This document shows positions 20,290 through 30,633 of a stretch of 63,475 nucleotides of DNA, in pieces. The notes beneath the pieces were generated by a model. It was not told the DNA's origin and ran no database searches. It saw only the letters and a list, made by a program, of their open reading frames with translations. The stretch is from Paracoccaceae bacterium (GTDB lineage: Bacteria; Pseudomonadota; Alphaproteobacteria; Rhodobacterales; Rhodobacteraceae), in the NCBI GenBank assembly GCA_947449875.1, contig CANFSY010000002.1:1-63475 (forward strand). The letters run 5' to 3'. Position numbers and translations under genes: made by a program. The number at the start of each line of letters is the position of its first letter. The stretch's first letter is position 1.

Positions 20290-21185
20290 CGCCGCACGCG
20301 CGGCTTGACCCGCGGCTCGGTGGAGCGGATTTGGCTGCCCGCGCCGTGATCGGTGAACAGTTCCAAAAGGGCGGCATTGGGCAGGCGGCCATCCAGAATC
20401 GTCACCGCCCGTACGCCTTGATCCAGGGCCATCAGCGCGGTTTCTGTTTTGGGAATCATGCCGCCTGCAATCGTGCCATCGGCAATCATGGCGCGGATTT
20501 CATCGGGGGTGATGTTGGTCATCACCTCTCCGGCAGCGTTTTTCACGCCTGCAACATCGGTCAGCAGCAGCAAGCGGTCAGCCTGCAATGCACCAGCAAT
20601 GGCCCCTGCGGCGGTGTCGCCATTGACGTTGAAGGTTTCGTTATCGGCCATGCCCGTGGCGACAGGGGCCACGACAGGAATAATTCCGGCCGTATACAGA
20701 TCGCGCAGCACCTGCACGTTCATTTCAACAGGTCGGCCGACATACCCCAGTTCAGGATCATCAGCGACGCAGACCATCAGATCGTCATCCTTGCCCGATA
20801 TCCCGACAGCCCGCCCGCCCGCATCCATAATCGCCTGCACGATGCGCTTGTTGACCAAGCCCGACAGGATCATTTCCACCACCTGAACCGTGGCCTTATC
20901 GGTCACCCGCTTGCCGCGCACAAACTCCGATTTGATGCCCAGTTTGTTGAGCATATCGTTGATCATCGGTCCGCCGCCATGCACGACCACCGGATTGACG
21001 CCCACCTGCCGCATCAAAACGATGTCGCGCGCGAATTCGGCCATGGCGGCATCATCGCCCATGGCATTGCCGCCGAATTTCACCACCACGACGGCACCGG
21101 AAAAGCGCAACAGGTGTGGCAAGGTTTCCGACAAAAGGCGGGCCGTGGTAAGGGCTTCTTCGCGGCTGACGGTTTGGGGCTTCAT
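20286..21185 (-). CDS. argB: Acetylglutamate kinase
   Basis: [30 protein letters not shown]. Confidence 0.97.
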   Translation of the reverse strand: MKPQTVSREEALTTARLLSETLPHLLRFSGAVVVVKFGGNAMGDDAAMAEFARDIVLMRQVGVNPVVVHGGGPMINDMLNKLGIKSEFVRGKRVTDKATVQVVEMILSGLVNKRIVQAIMDAGGRAVGISGKDDDLMVCVADDPELGYVGRPVEMNVQVLRDLYTAGIIPVVAPVATGMADNETFNVNGDTAAGAIAGALQADRLLLLTDVAGVKNAAGEVMTNITPDEIRAMIADGTIAGGMIPKTETALMALDQGVRAVTILDGRLPNAALLELFTDHGAGSQIRSTEPRVKPRVRR

Positions 21186-21278
21186 CTGCATCTCCGAGGT
21201 TTGAACCCCCAATTACGGCAGAAGCGCTGCCCTGCCAAGCACCTTGCCCTTTGGAGCGGCTTGGGTACTATGTGGCCT

Positions 21279-22010
21279 ATGACACATCAAAAAACCCTTG
21301 TTCTGACAGGTGCCTCGCGCGGCATCGGGCATGCCACCGTCAAGCGATTTTCAGCCGAGGGCTGGCGCGTGCTGACCTGTTCGCGCCAACCCTTTGACCC
21401 GCGCTGCCCTTGGCCGGGCGGCGAAGAGAATCACATCCAGATTGACCTTGCCAGCCCCGACAAAACCATCGCAGCCCTTGAGGTGATCAAGGCCAAGGTC
21501 AACGGCCGACTAGACGCGCTGGTGAACAATGCCGGCATCAGCCCCAAAGGCCCAAGCGGCGCGCGGTTGTCGACGCTGACCACCGATTTGCGCACATGGG
21601 GACAGGTGTTTCACGTCAATTTCTTCGCCTCGATCGTGCTGGCGCGGGGATTGATGAACGAATTGTCGGCGGCCAAAGGGTCGGTGGTGAATGTCACCTC
21701 GATTGCCGGCAGTCGGGTGCATCCTTTTGCAGGCGCAGCCTATGCCACGTCAAAAGCCGCTTTGGCGGCTTTGACGCGCGAGATGGCGCATGATTTCGGC
21801 CCCTTGGGCGTGCGCGTGAATGCCATAGCCCCCGGAGAGATTGAAACGGCGATTCTGTCGCCGGGCACGGATAAGATCGTCGAGAAACTGCCGATGAATC
21901 GCTTGGGCCAGCCGCGCGAAGTGGCGGATGCGATCTGGTTTTTGTGTTCGGATCAGTCGAGCTACATTTCGGGGGCTGAACTGCAAGTGAACGGCGCACA
22001 GCACGTCTGA
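21279..22010 (+). CDS. SDR family oxidoreductase
   Basis: LVLTGASRGIGHATVKRF, LVNNAGIS, YATSKAAL. Confidence 0.93.
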   Translation: MTHQKTLVLTGASRGIGHATVKRFSAEGWRVLTCSRQPFDPRCPWPGGEENHIQIDLASPDKTIAALEVIKAKVNGRLDALVNNAGISPKGPSGARLSTLTTDLRTWGQVFHVNFFASIVLARGLMNELSAAKGSVVNVTSIAGSRVHPFAGAAYATSKAALAALTREMAHDFGPLGVRVNAIAPGEIETAILSPGTDKIVEKLPMNRLGQPREVADAIWFLCSDQSSYISGAELQVNGAQHV

Positions 22011-22015
22011 CCCAC

Positions 22016-22088
22016 GATTTTTCTGCGAAAAATCCGGTTTCGAATTTTCGGCGAAAATTCGTTTCTTGAGATTTTTCGCAGAAAAATC
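22016..22088. repeat. Three tandem AT-rich hairpins between convergent genes
   Basis: GATTTTTCtgcGAAAAATC / CGAATTTTCggcGAAAATTCG / GATTTTTCgcaGAAAAATC; first and third are exact reverse complements. Confidence 0.85.
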
Positions 22089-22116
22089 GGGGTCGAATCG
22101 AGCACAGCAGGCGCGC

Positions 22117-22767
22117 TCACTCCAATCCGGCGATGATGGCCCGCAGGGTTTCAATTCCCTCGCCTTTTTCTGACGAGGTCAGAACAATTTCCGGATAAGC
22201 TGCGGGGTGCTTTTTCAGCGCCGCCTGAACTTGGGCAATATTGGCCTCGCGCGTGGCGGCGTTCACCTTGTCGGCTTTCGTCATCACCACCTGAAACGTC
22301 ACCGCCGATTTGTCGAGAAGCGTCAGGATCTCTTCGTCCACATCCTTCACCCCGTGCCGTGTGTCGATCAGCACAAAGGCGCGTCGCAGGGTTTGGCGAC
22401 CGGCAAGATATTGCTTCAAAAGTGCTTGCCACTTGGCCACAACAGCCACGGGCGCTTCGGCATAGCCATAGCCCGGAAGGTCAACCAAGTACCGCTCTTC
22501 GCCCAAAGTGAAAAAGTTGATCTCTTGCGTGCGCCCCGGCGTGTTCGAGGCCCGCGCCAAGTTTTTGCGCCCAGTCAAAGCATTGATAAGGCTAGATTTG
22601 CCAACATTCGAGCGGCCTGCAAAGCACACCTCCAGCCGGTCGGCGGGCGGCATATGCACCATGGCCACGACGCCTTTAAGAAAATCCACAGGCCCTGCAA
22701 ACAACAAACGGCCTTTTTCCTTAGGGTCAAATTCCGGCTCTTCGGCCAAGGGGAAGGTCAGGCTCAT
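22117..22767 (-). CDS. yihA: Ribosome biogenesis GTP-binding protein YihA/YsxC (EngB)
   Basis: VCFAGRSNVGKSSLINALTGRKNLARASNTPGRTQEINFF; alternative start at 22779. Confidence 0.95.
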   Translation of the reverse strand: MSLTFPLAEEPEFDPKEKGRLLFAGPVDFLKGVVAMVHMPPADRLEVCFAGRSNVGKSSLINALTGRKNLARASNTPGRTQEINFFTLGEERYLVDLPGYGYAEAPVAVVAKWQALLKQYLAGRQTLRRAFVLIDTRHGVKDVDEEILTLLDKSAVTFQVVMTKADKVNAATREANIAQVQAALKKHPAAYPEIVLTSSEKGEGIETLRAIIAGLE

Positions 22768-22808
22768 CTCTCGTTCCATTCGTGAACTGGCGACCCGGCG
22801 CAAAACGC

Positions 22809-22835
22809 AACGGACGCGAGAACCTCGCGTCCGTT
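22809..22835. terminator. Perfect hairpin between yidC and yihA
   Basis: AACGGACGCGAG-AAC-CTCGCGTCCGTT. Confidence 0.6.
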
Positions 22836-22876
22836 GTCTTGGGTCTTGGTTTGCGTGTGTTTGGCCATCTGGCCCG

Positions 22877-24754
22877 TCATTTTTTCGGCGCTTTGGGGCT
22901 ATTAGCCGCCTTTGGCACCGGCTTTTTTACCGCGGCCTTGATATTGCCGAAGATATCCGGTCGCCGCCCGTGGCTCCACATGATGATGTATTGCTGCGCG
23001 AAGGTGATCGTGTTGTTGGTGATCCAGTAAAGCACAAGACCCGAGGCGAAGCGGCCCAGCATGAACATGAATATCCAAGGCATCCACGCCATGATCTGTG
23101 CTTGCGACTGATCGGCGGGGGCTGGGTTCAGCTTTTGCTGCAACCACATCGAAATGCCCAACAAGATCGGCAACAGCCCGATAAACACCGTGTGCAACAT
23201 GCTTGTCGCATCCGGCACGCCCCAAGGCAGCAGCCCGAAGACGTTGAACAGCGACGAGGTGTCGGGCATCGAAAGGTCGTTGATCCAGCCAACAAACGGG
23301 GATTGGCGCAGCTCAATGGTGACGTAGATCACCTTGTACAGGCTAAAAAAGATCGGCACTTGGAAGAACACCGGCAAGCACCCCGCAGCCGGGTTGACCT
23401 TTTTCACCTTATACAGCGCCATCATGTCTTTTTGCAGCTTGGCCTTATCCTCGCCCGCTTTTTCTTTCAGCGCTTCGATCTCGGGCTGCAGCTCTTTCAT
23501 CCGCGCCATCGAAACATAGCTTTTGTAGGCCAAGGGCAGAACCAGCAGCTTCAAGATGAAGGTAAGCCCGATGATCGCCAAACCCATATTGCCCAAGGCG
23601 CCGTGCATCAGGTGCAGCACAAAGAAGATCGGTTTGGTCAAAAAGAAGAACCAGCCCCAGTCGATCGAATCGATGAAGCCTGGAATCGCGACTTGGTCAG
23701 GGTTCACGTTTGCCCCGAACAGGCGCGACAGCCAGCCTGGGTTGTTTTCGTAGTTTGAAATCGTCTCCCACTCTTTGGCACCGGCGAAAAGACGGATGGA
23801 CGATTCAGCCGTGGCGCCGGGGGCGACCGTCATCAGGGGTTGGCGGACCTCGGCCTGATAGATGTCGGCGGTGGGGGTGTATTTGGTGACGGCGGTAAAG
23901 GGTTTGCCCTGTTGGGGGATCAGCGTGGTCATCCAGTAATGGTCGGTGAAGCCGATCCAGCCGTCCCCTTTGGAGTCAATCGCTTCGCCCTTGGCGCCCT
24001 CAAAATCGGCCAGTTTGGGCATACCGTTGTATTTGGATTCTTCCAGATCGCCGTCAATCCGGCGAACCGGGCCTTCATGCACCACATAGACGCCTTCCAG
24101 CTTGGGCAAGCCGTGGCGGGCGATAATGCCGTAGGGGGCCAGACGCGCCTCGGTCGCACCGGTGTTGGCGACCTGATCGGTGACGGTGAACAGGAAATCT
24201 TTGTCCACCGAAATCGTGCGGGTGAAGGTCAGGCCTTTGCCGTTGGCCCATGTCAGCGTCACGGGTTGGTCGGGGGCCAGCGTGCCGCCCTTGGTCAGGG
24301 ACCATTCGGTCTTGGCACCGGGCACATCGGCCTCGGTCAGGCCATTGCCTGGGGCAAAGCCAAAGACTGCGTAGTAGGGCTTGTCTTTGCCCACTGGCGA
24401 CAGCAACTGCACCGTGGGCGAGGATGGATCGACGGTTTCGTGATAGGTCTTCAGCGCCAGATCGTCGATCCGCCCGCCCAGCAGCGAGATAGAGCCTGAA
24501 AGCTTGGGCGTATCGACCGTCAGGCGCGGGGCTTGGGGTTCGGCTGTGGCGGTCAGCGCAGGGGCCGTGGTGGCACCATCGGCCACCGTGGGCGTGGCGG
24601 CGGTGGTTGCCGTCTCAGCCGGAAGCGCTGTCAGCGCGGGCTTGTCACTGGGGAACCACGTGGGGAACAGCATCGGGCCGGCCACGAACCAGATCAGGAT
24701 GACCACGGCTGAAAGCACGGTTGCAAGGAGAAGGTTCTTGTTCTGATCGTCCAT
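22877..24754 (-). CDS. yidC: Membrane protein insertase YidC
   Basis: MDDQNKNLLLATVLSAVVILIW... and C-terminal Oxa1-like domain NPAAGCLPVFFQVPIFFSLYKV. Confidence 0.97.
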   Translation of the reverse strand: MDDQNKNLLLATVLSAVVILIWFVAGPMLFPTWFPSDKPALTALPAETATTAATPTVADGATTAPALTATAEPQAPRLTVDTPKLSGSISLLGGRIDDLALKTYHETVDPSSPTVQLLSPVGKDKPYYAVFGFAPGNGLTEADVPGAKTEWSLTKGGTLAPDQPVTLTWANGKGLTFTRTISVDKDFLFTVTDQVANTGATEARLAPYGIIARHGLPKLEGVYVVHEGPVRRIDGDLEESKYNGMPKLADFEGAKGEAIDSKGDGWIGFTDHYWMTTLIPQQGKPFTAVTKYTPTADIYQAEVRQPLMTVAPGATAESSIRLFAGAKEWETISNYENNPGWLSRLFGANVNPDQVAIPGFIDSIDWGWFFFLTKPIFFVLHLMHGALGNMGLAIIGLTFILKLLVLPLAYKSYVSMARMKELQPEIEALKEKAGEDKAKLQKDMMALYKVKKVNPAAGCLPVFFQVPIFFSLYKVIYVTIELRQSPFVGWINDLSMPDTSSLFNVFGLLPWGVPDATSMLHTVFIGLLPILLGISMWLQQKLNPAPADQSQAQIMAWMPWIFMFMLGRFASGLVLYWITNNTITFAQQYIIMWSHGRRPDIFGNIKAAVKKPVPKAANSPKAPKK

Positions 24755-24881
24755 CGGGACTTCCGCCATTTCTAAGCTGTTTAGCGCGACCTTGAACGAC
24801 AGGGGGGATGAAAGGTCAAGCGGTTTGTCGCCAATTGGCCCTGCGGTGGCAGAAGTGGGGGCTTATGACGGCGATCATGGC

Positions 24882-25724
24882 CTAGGCTGTCATGCCGAGC
24901 GGGTGGCTGGGAGCTTTACGGCGGGCGATCCACGCGGCCATCGCGCTGGCGGCCATCGGCGGGGCGATGTGAAAGCCTTGCACTGCATGACAGCCAAGTT
25001 CGGCCAAGATGGAAAGTTCGGCAGGTGTTTCCACCCCTTCGGCCAAGGTTTGAAGGCCCAACTCTTTGGCCATATCCACCATGGCGCTGATGCAGTTTTG
25101 CAGCCTTGGGTCGCGGTGCACCCCGCCCACAAAGCGGCGGTCAATCTTGATGCGGCCCACCGCAAAGCGCCGAAGGGCCGCCAAGCTGGCGTGGCCCGTG
25201 CCAAAATCATCCAGATCAATCCCGCAGCCCATGCGGGCAAGGCCTGCGATATTGGCCGCGATCTGGCTGTTTTGCGCGCGGCTGGGAACGGTTTCCAAAA
25301 TCTCGACCGTCAGACGGTCGGGTGTCAGCCCATGTCTGTCGATGTCCCATGCCAATTGGCTGACAAGATGGGGGCGGTTCAGATCGGCTTGGGCAAAATT
25401 CACCGCAACCATGGGGATATCGATGCCTGCCTTGTCCCAATCGCTTAATGCGGTCAGGGCATTTTCCACCATCAGCGCCCCAAGCCTGCCGGTTAGGCCG
25501 AACCTGTGGATCTGGGGTAAAAAATCGGCGGGGGCCAGCAGGCCGCGGGTGGGGTGGTGCCATCTGGCCAGCGCCTCGCTTCCGGTCAGGGCACCGGTTT
25601 TGGCGCAAACCTGCGGTTGATAATGGGCGCGGATCTCGCCCAGACGCAGGGCCTGTTCCAAGGCACCCTGCGAGGCCCAAGCTTCGGGCTGCGGTTGGGT
25701 TTTCCAAAAGCCAAGGGCCATGCA
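24882..25724 (-). CDS. EAL-domain cyclic-di-GMP phosphodiesterase
   Basis: EALARWHHP, NFAQADL, EILET, DDFGTGHASL, KIDRRFV, EGVET motifs intact; start uncertain. Confidence 0.9.
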   Translation of the reverse strand, partial: CMALGFWKTQPQPEAWASQGALEQALRLGEIRAHYQPQVCAKTGALTGSEALARWHHPTRGLLAPADFLPQIHRFGLTGRLGALMVENALTALSDWDKAGIDIPMVAVNFAQADLNRPHLVSQLAWDIDRHGLTPDRLTVEILETVPSRAQNSQIAANIAGLARMGCGIDLDDFGTGHASLAALRRFAVGRIKIDRRFVGGVHRDPRLQNCISAMVDMAKELGLQTLAEGVETPAELSILAELGCHAVQGFHIAPPMAASAMAAWIARRKAPSHPLGMTA

Positions 25725-25792
25725 CACTCTCCTGCCGCGATGCGCGGCGACGCGCCGCAGCACAAGGCTAGGGGCAGGGTGCGAAGCGAATC

Positions 25793-26695
25793 TTAATCGG
25801 CGTCCTTGAAATGCAAAGGATTTTCGGCAAATTCGCCCAAATGCCGCGCAAGGCCTGCAAAGTCGAACAGGTCAGGGTCGGCCAAATGCGACGGGCGCAC
25901 GTTCATCAGGGCGCGAAACATAATCTGGCGGCGACCGGGGGTGCGCGCCTCCCACTCATCCAGCAGTTTCTTGACTTGGGCGCGTTGCAAGCCGTCTTGG
26001 CTGCCGCACAGATCGCAGGGGATGATGGGGTACTTCATCGCACGGGCGAAGGCGTCGCAGTCCGCCTCGGCGACAAAGGCCAAGGGGCGGCACAGGAACA
26101 GATCGCCCTCTTCGTTCAACAGCTTGGGCGGCATCGTCGCCAACCTGCCGCCATGAAACAGGTTCATGAAAAAGGTTTCCAAGATGTCGTCGCGGTGATG
26201 GCCAAGGATGACGGCAGAGCAGCCTTCCTCGCGGGCCACGCGGTACAGGTTGCCGCGCCGCAAGCGTGAACACATGGCACACATCGTCCCGCCCGGTTTG
26301 GTCTTGGCGGTGACGATGGAATAGGTGTCTTGATATTCAATCCGGTGCGGCACGCCCTTGGCGGTCAGGAACTGCGGCAGAACGGTGGCGGGAAAGCCCG
26401 GCTGGCCTTGGTCAAGGTTGCAAGCCAAAAGATCCACCGGCAAAAGCCCGCGCCATTGCAACTCGGTCAGGATGGCCAAAAGCGTGTAACTGTCTTTGCC
26501 GCCCGACAGGCACACCAGCCAGCGCGCCCCACGTTCGGCCATGGCGTAGGTGTCAATCGCCGCGCGCACATCGCGCACCAAACGCTTGCGCAGCTTGGCA
26601 AATTCCGCCGTTTGTGGCGCGCCGTCAAACAGCGCATGAATTTCCGCGCCCAAAGGGTCTTTGGCATCGGGCAAGTCGTCTGGATCGTCGCGCAT
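25793..26695 (-). CDS. ttcA: tRNA 2-thiocytidine biosynthesis protein TtcA
   Basis: PP-loop [14 protein letters not shown] and [11 protein letters not shown]. Confidence 0.95.
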   Translation of the reverse strand: MRDDPDDLPDAKDPLGAEIHALFDGAPQTAEFAKLRKRLVRDVRAAIDTYAMAERGARWLVCLSGGKDSYTLLAILTELQWRGLLPVDLLACNLDQGQPGFPATVLPQFLTAKGVPHRIEYQDTYSIVTAKTKPGGTMCAMCSRLRRGNLYRVAREEGCSAVILGHHRDDILETFFMNLFHGGRLATMPPKLLNEEGDLFLCRPLAFVAEADCDAFARAMKYPIIPCDLCGSQDGLQRAQVKKLLDEWEARTPGRRQIMFRALMNVRPSHLADPDLFDFAGLARHLGEFAENPLHFKDAD

Positions 26696-26844
26696 GGGGC
26701 ACCTCTGGCGCGGTTTTGCCAGAAGGGCGCGGGTTTGCCTAGGGGCGGGCGGTGCTGCCCAAGGCGGGGATATTTGGGCAAGTCTGAAAATGGATCCAAA
26801 AGGGGCTTTCGTGCGTAGTACTTAAGATAAAAAAGGAGTTTGCC

Positions 26845-27414
26845 ATGCGCGCCACCCGATTGACCCTTGGCCTTGGTTTGGCCACCGCCTTGTCGCTAAG
26901 CTTGGCCTTTTTGGCCTCGTGCACGGGGCATCCGTCGTTCAAGGATGCCAGCCTGTCTGACCGCCAGTTCCAGCTTGAGAAATTCTTTGACGGGAATTTC
27001 ATCGCCCACGGCCAGTTCCAAGACCGCTTCGGCACCGTGCGCCGCCAGTTCGAGGTGAAGATTGCCGGAAAATGGGATGGAAAAGAGCTGAAACTGGTCG
27101 AAGATTTCGTCTACGAGGACGGATCGACCGAGCAGCGCGTCTGGACCTTGCACAAGACGGGCGAGACGACGTGGGAGGGCACAGCCCCCGGCGTCATCGG
27201 CGTCGCCAAGGGCGAGGTGCGCGGTGATCGGTTCAACTGGCAGTATACGATTGATTTGCCTGTGACCAAAGCGGGCGAACCCACCACCACAACCCGCGTC
27301 AGCTTTGACGACTGGATCTGGCTGTTGTCAGACACCCGCGCGTACAACCGCGCCTATATGATGAAATACGGCATCACCTTGGGCGATGTCAGCATCACTT
27401 TCGAGAAGCTTTAA
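26845..27414 (+). CDS. DUF3833-family putative lipoprotein
   Basis: N-terminal lipobox-like [28 protein letters not shown]. Confidence 0.8.
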   Translation: MRATRLTLGLGLATALSLSLAFLASCTGHPSFKDASLSDRQFQLEKFFDGNFIAHGQFQDRFGTVRRQFEVKIAGKWDGKELKLVEDFVYEDGSTEQRVWTLHKTGETTWEGTAPGVIGVAKGEVRGDRFNWQYTIDLPVTKAGEPTTTTRVSFDDWIWLLSDTRAYNRAYMMKYGITLGDVSITFEKL

Positions 27415-27652
27415 CGTCAAACTCCGGGTCAGCGCCCGGCACCGGATCATAGCCGCTGCCGCCCAAGGGGTGGCAGCGGCCAATCCGTTTAAGCGATAGC
27501 CAGCCGCCTTTCAGCGCGCCGTGGCGGTTTAACGCGTCAAGGGCATAGACCGAGCAGGTCGGCTGATAGCGGCAGCCGTGGCCGACATAGGGGCTAAGCA
27601 CCAAGCGGTAGGCGCGAACCGGCAAGGATAACAGGTAAGCGGCGGGGGTCAT
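27395..27652 (-). CDS. yidD: Membrane protein insertion efficiency factor YidD
   Basis: [31 protein letters not shown]. Confidence 0.95.
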   Translation of the reverse strand: MTPAAYLLSLPVRAYRLVLSPYVGHGCRYQPTCSVYALDALNRHGALKGGWLSLKRIGRCHPLGGSGYDPVPGADPEFDVKASRK

Positions 27653-27987
27653 GCGCGGTCCTTGTGGACCATGGCTATGGCGCTGCGCAGATCGGCTTGC
27701 AGCAGGGCGTAATCGCGGCTGACCGTGGCGTTGGGCTTGGCCACCAGCACATAATCCCAACCCGCACGGGCCGCGGGGGCTAGCACTTCGCGCGCCAAAG
27801 CGCGCAGGCGGCGCTTGGCGCGGTTGCGAAACACGGCGTTGCCGATTTTCTTACTGGCGGTGAAGCCCACGCGGGCCATGGGATCAGCATCGTCACGCGC
27901 GCGCGCTTGCAACAAAAACCCACCCGTTCCCGCCTTGCGCCCTTGCGCCGCCCGCAGATAATCGGCGCGCTGGCGCAGAACCGTCAT
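27649..27987 (-). CDS. rnpA: Ribonuclease P protein component
   Basis: [26 protein letters not shown]; start uncertain (ORF extends to 28131). Confidence 0.93.
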   Translation of the reverse strand: MTVLRQRADYLRAAQGRKAGTGGFLLQARARDDADPMARVGFTASKKIGNAVFRNRAKRRLRALAREVLAPAARAGWDYVLVAKPNATVSRDYALLQADLRSAIAMVHKDRA

Positions 27988-28099
27988 ACATGACAAAACC
28001 GCCGCAGGCAGTTCGGTTTCAGGGTGCGCCCCGATCTCCGATTGCCCCGACGGTGTCATATCAGCCGCCATCAGCCGACCCGCTTGGGTCGGCACGATC

Positions 28100-28234
28100 T
28101 TAGGCCGACAGCTTCTTGCGGCCACGCGCACGACGCGCGTTCAGCACCAGACGGCCACCTTTGGTAGCCATACGGGCGCGAAAGCCGTGGCGGCGGGCGC
28201 GAACCAGGTTCGACGGTTGGAACGTGCGCTTCAT
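28100..28234 (-). CDS. rpmH: 50S ribosomal protein L34
   Basis: [44 protein letters not shown] read manually; below the ORF-track cut-off. Confidence 0.97.
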   Translation of the reverse strand: MKRTFQPSNLVRARRHGFRARMATKGGRLVLNARRARGRKKLSA

Positions 28235-28476
28235 CGCGATCTTCCTTAGACTACGCCCCGAACCCCTACGGATTCGTCAGACGGTGACACATGAGAGCCG
28301 TCCTTTACGGAGGCTTGGGCCACAAGTCAACGACAGGCCGCAATATTTCTGTCATCAAGTGCTGGCAGATCAGCGTCACCCGTTCTTGCGGAACTTGGCC
28401 CGCTTGGGTGTGTGCAAAGCCTCTGGCCATTGGGCGCTGTTCGCCCCAAACTGGCGCAAACCAAGTGACAAGGCCC

Positions 28477-29202
28477 ATGACCCGAACCGAGACCCTTTCT
28501 GCCCGCCTGCTGCGCCGCGCGCCCATCATGCTGATCGCGCTGGCCGCCCTATTGGCCTTTGTCTTTTTTCGCCATCTGGTCAGCCTGCACGGGCTAGAGC
28601 AGCACCGCCAAGACCTTTTGGCACTGGTGGAACAGCATTATCTGGCGGCCTCGTTGGGGTTTATCGTGATTTACATCGGGCTCGTCGTGATCTCGATCCC
28701 GGGGTCGGCGGTGGTGGCTATGGCGGGCGGCTTTTTGTTTGGCCTGTTTCCGGGGGTGGTTTACAACGTGATTGCGGCCACCACGGGGGCGGTGATTGTC
28801 TTTTTGGCGGCGCGCAGCGGGTTTGGGCATGAGCTGGCCGAGCGGATCGAATCGCGCGGCGGGGCAGTGGCGCGGATGCAGCAAGCCCTGAAAGAGCATC
28901 AGGTGACGGTGCTGTTGTCGATGCGGCTTATTCCGGTGCTGCCCTTGTTGGTGTCAAACATCGTGCCCGCCTTGGTCGGCGTGCGGTTTTGGACCTTTGC
29001 CATCACCACCTTTGTCGGCATCATTCCGGCGGATATCATCTATACCCAATTGGGCGCAGGCTTGGGCGCGATGTTTGCGCGGGGCGAGCATCCGAATTTG
29101 CACATCTTGTTTACGCCAGAATTTGGATTGCCTTTACTGGGGCTGGCGGCGCTGTCTTTTGCGCCCTTGCTGGTGAAGCTTTACACACAGCGAAAGGGTT
29201 AG
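28477..29202 (+). CDS. TVP38/TMEM64 family membrane protein
   Basis: IPGSAVVAMAGGFLFGLFPGVVYNVIAATTGAVIVFL. Confidence 0.9.
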   Translation: MTRTETLSARLLRRAPIMLIALAALLAFVFFRHLVSLHGLEQHRQDLLALVEQHYLAASLGFIVIYIGLVVISIPGSAVVAMAGGFLFGLFPGVVYNVIAATTGAVIVFLAARSGFGHELAERIESRGGAVARMQQALKEHQVTVLLSMRLIPVLPLLVSNIVPALVGVRFWTFAITTFVGIIPADIIYTQLGAGLGAMFARGEHPNLHILFTPEFGLPLLGLAALSFAPLLVKLYTQRKG

Positions 29203-29203
29203 A

Positions 29204-30616
29204 ATGGCGCGCAATTCCACCGATCTTTGCATCATCGGCGCGGGGTCGGGCGGGTTGGTGCTGGCCTCGGGTGCTGTGCAGCTTGGCGCACGGGTCACCT
29301 TGGTTGAAGGCGGTTTGATGGGGGGCGATTGCCTGAACTACGGCTGCGTGCCCTCCAAGGCGCTGCTGGCTGTTGCCAAGCGGGTGCAAGCCGCGCGGCA
29401 AGGCGGGCCGGGGGTGGCGGGGGCCGAGCCGCAGGTGGATTTCCCAGCCGTCATGGCCCGCGTGCAAGAAGCGATCGCCGCTATCGCCCCGCATGACAGC
29501 CAAGAGCGGTTTGAAGCCTTGGGCGTGCATGTGATCCGCGCTTGGGCGCGCTTTACCGCCCCTGACCGCATCGAAGCGGGGGATAAGGTTATCACCGCCC
29601 GCCGCTTTGTCATTGCCACCGGCGCGCATGCCATCGTGCCCGATCTGCCCGGTCTGGATCAGGTGCCCTATTTCACCAACGAGACGATCTTTACCCTGAC
29701 TACCCTGCCGGAGCACTTGGTCATCTTGGGCGCAGGCCCTGTTGCTGTGGAAATGGCGCAGGCGTTTCGCAGGCTGGGGGCTCGGGTGACGATGGTTGCG
29801 CGCAGTCGGGTGATGGGGCAGGACGATCCGCAGGCGGTGGCCGTGGTGACGGACCGTCTGCGTAGTGAAGGGGTGACGATCCGTGAAGGTTGCCAAGCCA
29901 GTGCCGTGCGGCGCGCGGGGCAGGGGGTTGGCATAACGCTGTCAGATGGCACCGTTCTTGACGCGTCGCATCTGTTGGTAGCCATGGGCCGTGCGCCGGC
30001 GATCAGCCGTTTGAACCTGTCAGCGGCGGGGGTTGCGGTGACAGACGGCGGGGTTGTGGTGGATAGGTCTTTGCGCACCACCAACCGCAAAATCTTTGCC
30101 ATTGGCGATGTCGCAGGCGGGCCGCAGTTTACCCATCTGGCGGCCTATCAGGCGGGGCTGGTGCTGCGCCAAGCCGTGCTGGGCCTGCCCGCCCGTTCCA
30201 AAGCCGCTCTGCCGCGCGTGACCTATACCGAACCCGAACTTGCCCAAATCGGCCCGACCGAGGCTATGGCCCGCGCGACCTATGGCGCAGCCCTGACCGT
30301 CGTGCGCGAAGAGTTCAGCCATATGGACCGCGCCATCACCGATCAGACCACCGAGGGCTTTATCAAGCTGATGATCGTCAAAGGTCGCCCCGTGGGCGTC
30401 ACGCTGGTGGGGGCGCATGCGGGCGAGCAGATCAGCCTTTGGGCGCTTGCGCTGGCCGGGCGCGTCAAACTGTCCACCGTTGCGGGCATGGTGGCCCCCT
30501 ATCCGACGCTGAACGAAATCTCTAAACGCGCCGCAGGAGCCTATTTTTCCCCCCGCCTTTTTGGTAACCCTTGGCTTAAGACCTTGGTCAGGGCTGTGCA
30601 AAGGTTTCTGGCCTAA
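29204..30616 (+). CDS. FAD-dependent pyridine nucleotide-disulphide oxidoreductase (MerA/Lpd-like)
   Basis: GGDCLNYGCVPSKALL redox-active CxxxxC; two Rossmann motifs. Confidence 0.92.
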   Translation: MARNSTDLCIIGAGSGGLVLASGAVQLGARVTLVEGGLMGGDCLNYGCVPSKALLAVAKRVQAARQGGPGVAGAEPQVDFPAVMARVQEAIAAIAPHDSQERFEALGVHVIRAWARFTAPDRIEAGDKVITARRFVIATGAHAIVPDLPGLDQVPYFTNETIFTLTTLPEHLVILGAGPVAVEMAQAFRRLGARVTMVARSRVMGQDDPQAVAVVTDRLRSEGVTIREGCQASAVRRAGQGVGITLSDGTVLDASHLLVAMGRAPAISRLNLSAAGVAVTDGGVVVDRSLRTTNRKIFAIGDVAGGPQFTHLAAYQAGLVLRQAVLGLPARSKAALPRVTYTEPELAQIGPTEAMARATYGAALTVVREEFSHMDRAITDQTTEGFIKLMIVKGRPVGVTLVGAHAGEQISLWALALAGRVKLSTVAGMVAPYPTLNEISKRAAGAYFSPRLFGNPWLKTLVRAVQRFLA

Positions 30617-30633
30617 CCAAAGCTTGGGATCGC

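Noticed and set aside
20331-22010. 559-aa plus-strand ORF
   Set aside because: Only the part from 21279 (SDR) is credible; the N-terminal part is antisense to argB.
22508-23758. 416-aa plus-strand ORF antisense to yihA/yidC
   Set aside because: Shadow ORF; yidC and yihA are clearly the coding strand.
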